Positions 50,357-62,700 of a stretch of 64,000 nucleotides of DNA are shown here, in pieces. Made by a program: the position numbers and the translations under genes. This DNA is from Lepisosteus oculatus (lineage: Eukaryota; Chordata; Actinopteri; Semionotiformes; Lepisosteidae): positions 12,457,001 to 12,521,000 of the forward strand of contig NC_090711.1 in NCBI RefSeq assembly GCF_040954835.1, given 5' to 3'. Within the stretch, counting starts at the first letter, position 1. Each line of letters begins with the position of its first letter. The notes under the pieces are model-generated. The model had not been told where the DNA came from and did not search any database. It worked only from the letters and a program-made list of their open reading frames with translations.

Positions 50357-50520
50357 ATGGCATGGTGGCACACAGTACAGCAGCCCTGGGTTCAATTCTG
50401 TATCAATCCTTGGGTGCTATCTGTGTGGAGTTTGCATGTTCTACCCATATTCCCATGGGTTTTCTCTGGGTGCTCTGGTTTCCTCCCACACTCCAAACAC
50501 ATGCAGTTAGGGTAATTAAC
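50357..50520 (+). repeat. front half of fish SINE-like repeat
   Basis: Head gcatggtggcacacagtaca with a worn B box, then gtgtggagtttgcatgttct and tggtttcctcccacactcca. It stops where the LINE fragment begins. Confidence 0.65.
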
Positions 50521-50534
50521 TTCTGGGTAATGGA

Positions 50535-50895
50535 TGTATATACAAACAAAATTCAGGACTTGGCAAATGCACAGCAGATGCCATTAAATATAGACAGGTG
50601 CAGAGTGTTACATATACTGTAGGTAGCAAAAACAAACAATTAATGTGTGATGGGAAACAACCTGAAAAGGCTGCCTAGAAAAAAAGAGGTTTTTCTGTTA
50701 ATGTGTTATTTATATCTTCTAGATAATTTGTGAAAACAAGTTAAAAGTTTAGAATTTAAATCAAGAGACACTATTTAAAAATGCTGTGTTAAGGCCTCAT
50801 TGTGAATACTGTGTACATTTGTGGTCACCAACTTACATTAAAAAATATATATACTCTGGAATTAGTCTAGAAAAAGGTTGGCCAGGTTAGCTAGA
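50535..50895 (+). mobile_element. LINE reverse-transcriptase fragment (C-terminal part)
   Basis: Translated pieces read ANAQQMPLNIDRCRVLHI and AVLRPHCEYCVHLWSPTYIK. These correspond to the MQ.NIDKCRVLH and LVRPHLEYCVQFWSP stretches of common vertebrate non-LTR retrotransposons. Stops and frame changes lie between, so it is a dead fossil. Confidence 0.65.
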
Positions 50896-52779
50896 CAAAC
50901 AAAAGCCAAGTGGTCTTCTCTAATAAGCAATTATTCCTATGTTTTTAAAATAATCTATCATGCTTCTTTGGCAGTGTTTAGTAATGAAAGCACTTTTTTA
51001 AAGTTTTTCTTTTTTAAGTTGCAGTTGGCTGTCTGGACATCAATCAAAGCTGAAGGGGAAATTCAGAATTCAAATACTGACAATACACTTGTCTACAGTG
51101 TCTACAAAAAGACTACCAGCTGAGGGCGCACTTGAACCGGTTTTTGTGTCTGAATTTTTAAAAGTCGAACTTCGCCCGTTCTAAGATTTTCTTCTGCCGA
51201 TTCAAACTCGCGTCTTTTCAGCTTCATAAACAGTATTGTAGCATGGGTCATGCATTCTGGATGGATTATTTTTTTTCCTTTAAAAAAAATAGGAAGCTGC
51301 TATTATTGTCCTATTCTAAACAATGAGTTTAGAATCTCCCAGTGTTAATCAACTTGGGCTGCCACGGCAACAGTTCACAAGCTCTACTGATACATGCCCA
51401 CCTCTCGTTAATTGGGGCACTCTGCGCTCCTTAGTGCTGCAGAGGAGAGTTAGGATTCATTGGCATCTTTCCCTGGCAGCATGGTAACTGGCAGTGGGAA
51501 AGCCAGTCCCAGGAGGCACTGCCACTGGGCAACCTAAGCACACTGGTGACTCAAGCCCATGTGACTCTGGTGGGGCTTAGACCCCTTGTGTGCCTGTGAT
51601 TTGAGCAGTTTACTGTGCCAATGGAATAGTCCAAGCTGAGAGTGGCAACACCAGGACTTTAGAGCTTGACTTTTTAAGCCAACTAGTTTTTTTTTAAAAA
51701 TGTGAACAAGTACAGTATGTTTACTCAGATTATCAGAGATGGGACTGAAGTTCATTGCTGTGGGGCCTCTATCTGTGGGAACCTTGGTGAATGCATCATG
51801 GAGAACTTGGTGACCCCCTATTAAATAAAGTTTTATGACCTCTTAATGCTTTTGACCTTATTTTGTTGCAAGGCTACCTACCTAGGGGCTTAACTGGGTC
51901 TACAGCCAGAGAGTGGGATCTAATTTTTTAAGGTATCTGACCATCTTTATGAGTCCCTGGTTTTTTTACAATTCTGATTAGTGTGAAAAAAAGCGGCACA
52001 AAAAATTTGCAGTGGGCTGATTTTTTATTATTGTTTAGTATTCTGTCAAATCGTGGGGTTTTATTTCACAGAACGTGCTCTAGACCAGACTGACTAATTA
52101 TCATGTGTACGGGAGCTTACTCCACTTCTCTCTAGTATTTCCTCACTGCACGTTCTCAGGAAAAACAAAACAAGACCGAATAAAACAAAAATCTAGTATA
52201 GCAGGATCGTTTCTGCTTTTATACGTGTGTGTTGGGGTGGTTAAATAATAAATAAATAAATAAAATAATTATTTTGTCTTTCCATGTTGGTGTCATTATA
52301 TAAATACATTCATAGTGCAAATTACAAAAGGATGGCCACAAGTCAATTATCTGCACTTTTCAAACTCAAGTTACACAAAACCTGTAACTTGAGGATTTCA
52401 TTTTAGCATTCTGCTTTCACAGCTCTTTTATGTAGGATGATAACAGACCGGGTAGGAGAGTTGGGATATCGTTATAACTAAGCATTACCACTCATCTGCG
52501 TTTATCAGTTTCACCTGTTGTACAGGACTGACTTCAGCATTGGCCAATATACAGCGCACGCCTGCTATAGATATCGATCTAGTTATCGATCCTTGTGTAT
52601 TACCTTGTTCAAAAACGGGCAGCACCTGGATTTGTTTTATTAACACAATTAAAAGCATCCTGCCATAATAAGACACGTGCACTCTATTTGCACTCGCTGG
52701 GAAGGTAAGGTCTTGTAGCACAGTTGGCTGGACTGTGTCTATGAAACCAATGAAGTAACATCTTTGTAACTTGGGTGGG
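50896..52779. other. intergenic, nothing recognised
   Basis: An AAAT microsatellite lies near 52240-52265. No gene or nameable repeat is seen. Confidence 0.4.
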
Positions 52780-52974
52780 TAGCTGCGTCAGCATGCGTAG
52801 GCTGCAAAGGAACAAGTAATAGGTTTATTCCATGCTGAAAAAAAGAAGAAAGAGAACACAACGTTTCGGCCGTGGAGCCTTCTTCAGGTTGCTCACACCT
52901 GAAGAAGGCTCCAAGGCCGAAACGTTGTGTTCTCTTTCTTCTTTTTTTCAGCATGGAATAAACCTATTACTTGT
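52780..52974. repeat. near-perfect 78-bp inverted repeat with 7-nt spacer
   Basis: The left arm is 52812-52889 and the right arm 52897-52974. They are complementary at all but one position (ggccgtgg against ggccttgg in the same sense). The spacer is tgctcac. Each arm carries gaaacgttgtgttctctttc and catggaataaacctattac words in its sense strand. A flank gggtagctgcgtcagcatgc lies only on the left. A single-arm relative is at 37175-37262, so the unit is a dispersed retroelement end, perhaps Penelope-like. Confidence 0.85.
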
Positions 52975-53729
52975 ATCTTTGTAACTTGCTTATTTTACAT
53001 TATTCACCTATCAGTCTGTTATGGACATAAGAATTTAGTAGATACATACAGTACTGCCGAATACAACGATTTTCACTTGGATATTTATTTTTCCCGGCCC
53101 TTTTAGTCGTAGGAAACCGCCAAACATCAAAGTTTGATTACTCTTTTTCTAAATTGCTGCATTTTAAAGAATAGGTAAACGCTGAGTATGCTTTGGGTGC
53201 ATAACGCCCTGTCCATTTAAGTGCAGCGCAAAACAGGAAAATACGGGTGTCCTGACCACTTTACTGTATCTTCACAAAGTTAAGCTCTTGGTTTAAAACT
53301 TTATGCGCTGATTTTATGCTACTTTTATTTGATCTTTATGAATATGCATAAATACTGTAGCTGGCAAAAGAAGATGGAAGAGATACCTACAGAAGCAGAG
53401 GGCGGCGAGTTCAAAACCACAAGCAGTCGCCCAGAAAAACATTGCAGCACGCGGTCACTAGTTTCAATATGACTTACTGACAGCAGTTTGTTACCACTCA
53501 AGTGGGCTGGCCCCGCTTATGTTCAACTCGTCCAGTGGAGGAGTTAATTTATTACACATCTGTCTTGGAAGTAGTTAATCTTGCACTCCCCCCCAAGAGA
53601 AACAAATTTAAGAAACCTTGAAAAGGCAGCGGGACGACTTCTCACTTTAACCCGCACTTCAACATCCTTCATAGACTCGCCTCGCTTCTGAACAACTTGC
53701 CAAGAACGGGAAAAAGTTCCAGATTAGAC
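52975..53729. promoter_or_regulatory. slc13a3: upstream region of slc13a3
   Basis: The last few hundred bases before the slc13a3 ATG must hold its promoter and 5' untranslated region. No TATA box or firm site could be fixed. Confidence 0.3.
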
Positions 53730-56700
53730 ATGGAAGCGATTTTGGTGTTCGCGAAGAAAATCTGGTGCGTCCGGAGACAGCTAATGTTAATTCTTACACC
53801 AATAGCCCTCCTGCCTTTAATGTTTGCGCTCCCAGCAAGGGTAGGTTCTCATTTTGCTTTTTAAATATTTTTTTCATATCCTCTGTTTCAGTTTTCCATT
53901 TAAAAACGTTAAGGTTCAGTCTGGGTTGTAACACTTTACAAATGCGTTCGTATTTCTTGAACTAATTATGTATTAATAAATCATATAAACTAGTGATACT
54001 GCATATTGGGGGAAATTTAGTCTACTCTACATTGTGAAAAAGTGGGATTTAATCAAGAAAATGATAGTTTATTGTCTGATCGATTATGTAGGTTATAATT
54101 AATAGTAATGCATTATAAACTCAATATTACTTTCTATTATATTAAAATATTTCGTGGAATATGGATATAAATGCATCCAGAAAATACTTTCATTAACTGT
54201 TTTTAAGAATATTTGAAAATACATGATAAAATGGAATAAAAAAATTCATACTCCGGTGAACAAATTATCTTCGTAATGAAATCTAGAAATTCGTTATTCA
54301 TGAAGACGAGAAAAAGAACTACCTGGAAGTCCTGTTCAAGAGAGCCACATACAGTATGAATTAATTTACTGTACAAAAAGGCTGAAGTAACAATAGCATG
54401 CTATAAGAAATTTGCACCGTATTGCTAAATGTGCACACTGTAGAAAGTAATACTGAGTTTCTAGTGCGTTTGTGTTGCTTTCATTAAATTCCAGTGGTGA
54501 CGCGATGTCTAATTTGTCCGTCTTCTCTGCTGTGCAGTGGGGCAGCAGGTGCAGAATGACAGCCACAGATCACCCAGGTGACTGCTGCTCTGTGGGTCCC
54601 TTCCTGCATGAGATGGGCATTCCTGTTCAGCTTGATTAACGAAAAATCGTGAAACGTCACAGGACGGTAAAGACCTGTGGAAAGATGTTTTCAAGGTGAG
54701 CGTGTGGCTGACAGATCACATTGCCACCATACCGGAGCGTTTGCAAAACTTCGGAGGAATTTAAAAAATAATTTCCTTGGAAACCAGTACACACCCGAAA
54801 CAAACAATTTTCCTATTACAGCGTTGATACAGTTAGTGAAAGAGGGCTCATGTATCACCCGCAAGGGCTTCTTGACTGCAATTTTGTACTGACAAATCAA
54901 GCTGCTTCTATCATTGATCACTACGTCAATTGATGGGAAACGTGGCGTGTTTCATCATGACCCAACCTGCCTCAGATTGGCTCTTTACAGGTTGCAAGGA
55001 TCTGTGTGTGATAGAAATTGTCTCAGGTTCTTCAGAGGTTTAAGATCATTTGCCACTGTTTCCATTTCCACTGTTTCCAGCTTTGTGGTTGACATTAATC
55101 AAGCAGCATCAGCCTTGTCACACTGCTCAGATGGCATTTAAAAATGGAGGCAAGAAAACCTTTTACATCTAAGCTCTGATAAGACTTGTGGTATGCTGAT
55201 TGACTCTCTTTATCAGCTTTGTAATTGTGTCAACCTTAGTTTGCCTATTGATAGATCTGGAATCCATCCAGGTACTCAGATCGGGAATCTTGGTGTCGTC
55301 TTTATGTTGTTGTTGTGAAAGTGTCTCTTTATCATCTTTAAACATTGCTGGTGTCCACTCACATCTCTCCCAATCCCATCCAGAAATGCTAATGCAGGCT
55401 TTATCTATTCCAGTGCTTGCTAGTGTATCCAAGTGCATTCTAAACAGGTTGCAGCACGTTCAGAGCTCAGCTGTTTACTGAAATATCAGAATATCACCTG
55501 TTGCAGTCTCACTTGCACTGGCTCACTGTGTATATTAGAAAAAAAAATCAAACTATTCAATGGTTTGGCTATATCTGTGTACAATTAACTTCCCAAATAT
55601 TTATGCTGTACATGCTTTGAGACTTTTGAGGATTTTGGGTTCCTTTCATTTTATTTCCAGAATGAAGCTCTGAACACCAGGAGGCCATTCTCCTCTGTCG
55701 CTTCGAACTTGTTGAATAGAACAGTCCAGTCCTGGTCCCATTGGGTCGGTGTGTGTCTGCATGGTGTCACGCCCTGTACACCTAGAGGGCGCTGCACTTC
55801 TGTCCTGTTCCTAGTTCCCTGTGGTTATTCATGTCTTTCCGGTGTGTCTTGTTGTGTAGCCTATTTACTTCCTGTGTCTGCCTTGCTCCTGGCTCGGTAT
55901 TGAGGGTATGGATGTTGTGAGACCCGCCTAGCACCAGGTCGCCCCACATCCGTGGGCATAAGTTTCTATACCGACATTGTCTGACCCCCTGAGCCTGGGC
56001 TAACCTCCGTGTTGCCCCCTTTTACCGCTACACATAGGCTCTCTACTCCTCTCCTGGCCATTCCACGGCTTGCCCCTTCCGACATCCGTAACACATGGTT
56101 TATAAGTCTCTATAAAGCAGGAGCACCCGAAGATCTAAGAAAAGTTGTCAAAGTCTTCTAATTAAGCCAATAAGATACTGATTTAAAGAACTGAGCTGGA
56201 AAGAAACCCCACAGACACAGTTTTCTGAAGGACCCCACAGCTGATATCAGATTTTACAAGTCAGTCAGCCTTTTCAAAGCAAGTCTTAAACTTGCTCTCT
56301 TGAGAACACTCTAGCTTTTAATTCTATCTGGTTTGCTGTATTCATTTCTGTGCTTCCTTTCTCATATTGTAAGGAAGGTAGTCAGGTGGGTTGGGTTTGG
56401 CTAAACGTGCGTCAGACTCGGTAGGTTCATTTATTTACAGCCCAGCAAAATTATGCCAAATGTGGGCTTCCTGTGTAAATCCAGATGGCCTACTTGTGGC
56501 AAACAATTCCAAAAAGGGGCGAGATGAAAGAACAGTCAAAAGGGCCAATGCTGGAAAGGTCAGTATGTAGGTAGCCAGAGGTTCGAGGACATTGTAAGCT
56601 CAGGTGGTGGATAGATTCCTAATACGGAGTGATGTTACCGGGTGAACTGAGGGTTTAAATAGTGAAGGAAGGGGTGTGTGAGAGAAATGGGGCAATGAGG

Positions 56701-59700
56701 GATTAATTAGGACCAGCTGCAACCGGAACACTACTGGCTGCAGCCTTGTTTTCCTGTTGATGTGTTTGTCACACCACAAACTGCTGATGCTTGGGTGGCT
56801 AATTCCAAACTTGGTGGATGTAATTTCTACCTGAGATACTGCAGTGTAAGAAGTTCTGTGTTCTCTCTTCCATTTTACCTTATAATTCACGCTGCTGCTT
56901 TCTTGGGGAATGCTATACTGATTAACACAGACCCTGCGTTTCACAATTATTCCTTTTCTGAGACATTGTGAAACTTAAAAAGATTTTGAATTCTTGCGTA
57001 AGAGGACTCGTGCACTGAGCCGCTTCCAGAAGTGATGTCACCTTGCTCCGAAATCTCAACAATGTAAACTTTTGTTGCAGCAGAACACCTGGTCTTGTGG
57101 TGTGATGGGTTTATCCATTGTCTATAGCAGCGGTTCCCAATCCTGGTCTTGGTGATCCATATACTTGTTGGTTTTCCTTCTGCCCCACCTTCATCAGATA
57201 CAGTAACTGAAGCCTAACTTGATCTCCGAAGTTGCTTCATTGGAATGTTTGCATTTTGTTTCTAGTCACAAGTTTGGGATTTGTATTTCCCTTACAAAAT
57301 ACAACAGTTAAAGCTTCAACAGGTGTGGAGGAGTCACCATGATGAGAAGTGGAAAGTGCTGTTCTAGAGATTGGCGCTGTTAGCGCTTGGAGCCCGTGTT
57401 CAAATCCCAACATTGGTGGAACAAGCGTCTGTTCTCACACTTGGAAGCTGTCAAAACAGCTGGCAGTTTGTAGTTGTGATTATGTCAGAAGCAGGGTTGA
57501 AGAAATCATGATGTGTCCACCTTTGATGCCTGACCGTTCTTTTGTCCTAATGTAAAATAATCAGACCTGTTTTATCCTCCATAATAATTTAACAATAAGT
57601 CATTTCTTTCCTTATATACATTGGAAGCCGGCAGGCACGTTTATTCAGTAGCTCCATTAGTGCTGATCTGGTAAGAATTAGATAACTTTAAAACCACAGT
57701 TCACAACAGCAGAACAAGAACTGAAACAAAAAGATTGCAAGAAGAGCTATAGAGTTTTCAAAGTTATGAAAATGTGTCATGGGTGATCATTGTGGGAAAC
57801 AGATTCCTTCCATTGTTTTTTAGTTTTTCCTCTTGATGTGGTTTTCCGAAGTAAATATTGGCTATAGTTATTCTGCAAACTAATTGTAAAACTTTTTTTC
57901 AGTCTGCTTCGCATCGAAATGACAGACAAAGTGCTTAATCTGCGCAATGAAAACTTATGTTGGTCACTTCCCATTTTGTAATTGGTGAGTGGCCTTTGTG
58001 GCAGCAATCACATCCTGTAGTAAAAAATCCAGTGCTAAACAACTTCCAGTCAAGGAAATACATTTACAGGTACACAGGAGGAAGTGAGTCCATCTGTGAG
58101 ACAGGGTAGATGAGGGCGGTCTCAGGCAGTGGGGAAAGCTCATTTTTTGCTGGTACGTGAAACAGAAACAGAAACAGAAACTTAAAAACATAATGGAGCC
58201 ATGCGATTACAGGTCCGGGGCTTGCATGATATGGGAATCAATACAGAGCCCCAAATAAAGTGAGTGCCTGGCTTTTAAGGGGGACAGGAAGGAAGCTGGA
58301 ACAAGGGGCAGGTGCACAAAATCAGGTCCGAAGTGAAAGAGCCGGAGCGTCCTTAAGGAGGAGGGACTACAATCGGGACAAGTATAGAATATTACCAAAA
58401 CGAATGGTCCACATATTAGTGACAATACACATAATAGCCTAGTTAAGTCACTGTAGTGTTTTTCAACGGGTATCACAGCTCTAAAATCAAACCACTGTTT
58501 TCTCCATTGCTAGTCATATCCCCTGCTCTTCGTCAGGAGAGGAGAGATTCACAATATAGGAATCTGTCACCTTGTTGACGCTATTTGACACAACCTCAAG
58601 GAGAGAGTCCCTGGTTACAGGCCATGTTGGAGACATGTGATCCTAGATTTTGGATTTAGGCTGGCCCAGTCTGGATTTTGATCTGTGCCAGCAATGCTTG
58701 AACAGGCCTCGTATTTTTTTGTTCCAACATTATCCACGCACATAACCATCCAGATGCAATTGTGAACAAATATACATTTAAAATGATAGTTTGGTCACTA
58801 GGCTTACATTGAAGTTTCACGGTAGACAAAGGAGTGAAATAAAGATATAACATTACATAATAATTTGGTCAGAGAAAGAGCTGAGACCCAGAATTGGTAA
58901 AGGCATTTTGTCTGCTAAGCAGAACTTTGTACTTTTTTTCAACAGAAGAAATTATTTTAAAAAAGCTAAATGTTGCTGAGTGGCATTCAATTCTATTTGA
59001 TTTTTCAGTTGTTTTTTTTTAGTTTAGTGTTTTTTTTACTTCCATCCATTTTCTAATTGCTTTATCCAGCTCAGGGTTATGGGGGAGTTAGAACCTATCC
59101 CAACCTACAGTATACCGATTTTACCAGAAGCCAATGCTACTACCAATATGCCTCTGGACAGTGGGACAAAACCAGAGCAAACTCCATGCACGTCTGGAAT
59201 TGAACCCAGGGCCACAGTGCTATGAGTCAGTCTTTTGTTCATTAAAATCTAATATTTTTAAAAACAATTTCCAAGTAAGCAACTGGCCATATTAATCTGA
59301 AAATTATTAAGGTAAAATTGTTTTTTGTACGATGTTTGAAAAAGTATACTTTGCCATACATTTTTGTATAGCTGCAGAACTTAACATGCGCATTTTCTTG
59401 GTCTGTATGAGTGTCCAAACATTTAAACATCATTGTAAAATATATGTATTTCAGAAGACAATATTATGAAAGTCTCTGTACTTGTATTAGTAACTTTAGC
59501 TTGCTGTGGAAATGCACCGGAGCACAAACATTTCTCATTATGGGTGTTGTGTTGTATTGTGAAACTAAATCTATAAAATACTCGACACTAGGTTGTACAG
59601 TAATATTTCTCAGCTTAACTGAACATCTGCTAATTTTTACATCTTGGATTATAATAGTGTGGATTTCCCTTCAACTGAAATGTGAGGAACATTTGAGTTG

Positions 59701-62700
59701 TTTTCAGATTTGAAAAGGTTAGTGAGATGCAATATTACTTTCTGGTATTTAGAATTGTGATTTTCAGATTATACCTATACTGTACATTTTAAGTATAACA
59801 AAAATGGGTCTTGTAACAAAGTTTGCCTTGTTTGCAATGACACACCCCACAGTTTGAAAATCAGGTACAAAATAGTCTAAAAGCTTTCTTCTCTTTTGTG
59901 CCTATAGGATGTATCAATCTTTGTTAATCTATTTGAAAGACAGACTAGGCTACTTCATTACAAAAAAATGCAAAAAATACTTTTTTATGTGACCAAAGGT
60001 CTCTAAAGTTTGTAAGATGTACAAGATTGCACATGAAATCTTGGCGGTGCCAAACACACAGTATATCCAACTGTCATCTCGAAACAATAATTAGATTAAA
60101 AAATAAAACATGCTTAAATTAGTCTGTTGTAAAAGTGTGAATCTATCAAAAAAGCTCTATTTATCTGGAGTAATGATTTTTAAATTGAAAGAAGAGATTA
60201 GGGGTCTGGACTTGTAATTGGAAGTAGGTCTCAGGAGAGGCACTAATGGTCTACCCTTGAGCATGGGAGCCAGATTTTTCTGGTGAAGTACTTAGCTTTG
60301 GAAATGGTTAGAAACGTCACACCGGCTAAAAACATCTAAATTGATGAATTTGAGAATGCTTCTGAAACTCTCACTTTAGTGCTATAACTGCACTTGAATA
60401 TCGTATGAAAGAGTTCTACCAAGATCAAAACAGAAACCATCAGAATTTCAAAATAAAGTTTATTTTATGAGCTAAAATAAGCTTCACGTTTAGTGGTGGT
60501 TCTTGAAGGGAAGACGCGCTGTATGTCACATGTCTGTAACGGGCAGTTCTATCCGGAACCCATGCAGACGACCCGATCCAGGGAAAAATGAAGAGAACAC
60601 GGGGAAAAAAGCTTGCGGGAGTCGGGAATGAAAACAGGGGGCGTGTCCATGGTGCGCTGGTGTTCGGGGGAGGTGTGGCCGTGGCAAACAGTCCAGAAGA
60701 AAGTCCAAGGGGGAATCCAAACGGAGGCAAAAGTCCAAAACTGGGCGGTCCACACAAGACTGACAATTTAAAACGGGAACGATCGGAACCGGTGGGGAAC
60801 AGGAACAGGAACAGAAAATAAAACCTTAACGAGACCAGGCGCTTCCAGGTCCCGGACTCACCTGGTGAGGATACCAGAGCAGAGCCCCGAATAAAGTGAG
60901 CGCCTGGCTTTTAAGGGGGTTGGAACAGGGAGCAGTTGCGGGACATGAGTGGAAAACAAGGAAGGGCTGGAGCGTCCTTAAGAGGAGGGGTCTACGAACG
61001 TGACAATATCTCTCCAGCATCAGGTGCTGTTTAGCATGTGGATTAGAAAAGTGGTGATGTGCTCCTCCTCCTCTCTTTCAGGAAGGAAAGTGCCTGTACG
61101 TCGTGCTGCTGATGGCCGTGTTCTGGTGCACGGAGACCCTGCCACTGGCCGTCACTGCCATGCTCCCTGTCTGTCTGTTCCCCCTGCTCGGGATTCTGCC
61201 CTCCAGCAAGGTCTGCCAGCAGTACTTTGTTGACACCAACTTCCTCTTCCTCAGTGGGCTTGTGATGGCATCAGCCATTGAAGAATGGAACCTGCACCGC
61301 AGGATCGCGCTGAGGGTCCTCATGCTGGTGGGAGTCAAGCCGGCCTGGTGAGAGGACTTCCAGAAATCAGTCGTTCATTTTAGGATTCCTTTCTTACGTT
61401 TTGAGGAAGCTGCCCTTCCTAAAAGATTCCAAAGCTTTATATGAAGGAGGGCTGCCACTACGCCACTGAGGTGTAGAAACCATCCGTGGCATAGGAGATT
61501 GGGGGTTTTACTTTGCTGTAACGATCAGAAAACAGTAAATGGGAAGAGTACTTGAAGACTTTTAGGAATCAATCAAACATAATAATTTATAGTCTCACAC
61601 ATGGATTAAAAATATACAGTATTCAATTTATTGATATAACTAAAACATGCATAACAAGCAACAACGTAATAGAATATATATCTGTGGAACACGAATGCCT
61701 GATTGTTCACTCAGGGATTACAAAAATCAGATTTAATAACTTCAGAGTTAAAATATGCATCAACTACTGTATAACATGTCACAGAATAGATTGGTGGTTC
61801 TATCAGTCTCGTATAACTAAATCACACTTATATTTTTTGATACTGTGAATATGCATTCATGATCTAAACAGCGAATTTGCATTTACAAAACTAGTTTGTG
61901 AAAATTATGTTCTACTCAACAATCCATTGGCCAAATGTGTTATGGTGTATGGCATTAGATTGCTCAGTCCTTGGATGCTTTTCATACAGTAAATCAGTGT
62001 TTCTGGTAACTGAATGACTGAAAATAAATCCTGATGATCTATCTGATGGTGTAGAAAGAATTCCTTTTAGGTGCTACATCAACTTGTGGGTCAGTGAAAC
62101 TCTTTTATTGTTATTATTTCTTTCCAAAGTTTTACAACTTCCCTGACCCAGTGTCCTGGAATTCCAGTTATGTCACCGCTGTGTTGCTAAACAAAGCCAC
62201 GCAGGCCTTCCTCATAATAGAGGAAGAAAGGGAGAAAAAACAGCTCGATCCCCTGTAATACCCATGCTTGCCTATTGCTCTGTTGTCATCACAAAGGGGA
62301 ATCATGCAGAGTTGGGCTTCTCTTTTCGCTTTTCGAACCCAGTAGTGATTCCTAAAAGATTAGCAGCGGACGATTGAGCTCCTGTCACTCCAAATCATTA
62401 ATTGAGCCTTTAGGTTCCAAAAATAGGCTCCAATAGGTTTTCCATACAGCCCACTATGATGAGCAGTGACAGAAATACTGGTGCCTCCCTTCCTTTTGGG
62501 TGTGTGCTGTATGTATGCACACCAAGCTGTGGGCATCTTCAGTCCTTAAGTGCTGCATTTTGCATCAGGGCTTTAATTGCAGATCTTAGTGACTTACAGT
62601 GCCTTGCGAAAGTATTCGGCCCCCTTGAACTTTTCAACCTTTTGCCACATTTCAGGCTTCAAACATAAAGATATACATTTTTTATTTTATGTGAAGAATC

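Noticed and set aside
52897-52935. Hammerhead-ribozyme-like core (ctgaaga ... gaaac)
   Set aside because: The core letters fit, but no matching stem I could be paired and the cleavage site is uncertain, so it is not claimed.
57344-57420. tRNA-like patch with tgttcaaatccc
   Set aside because: Only a B-box-like word; no convincing A box or folding.
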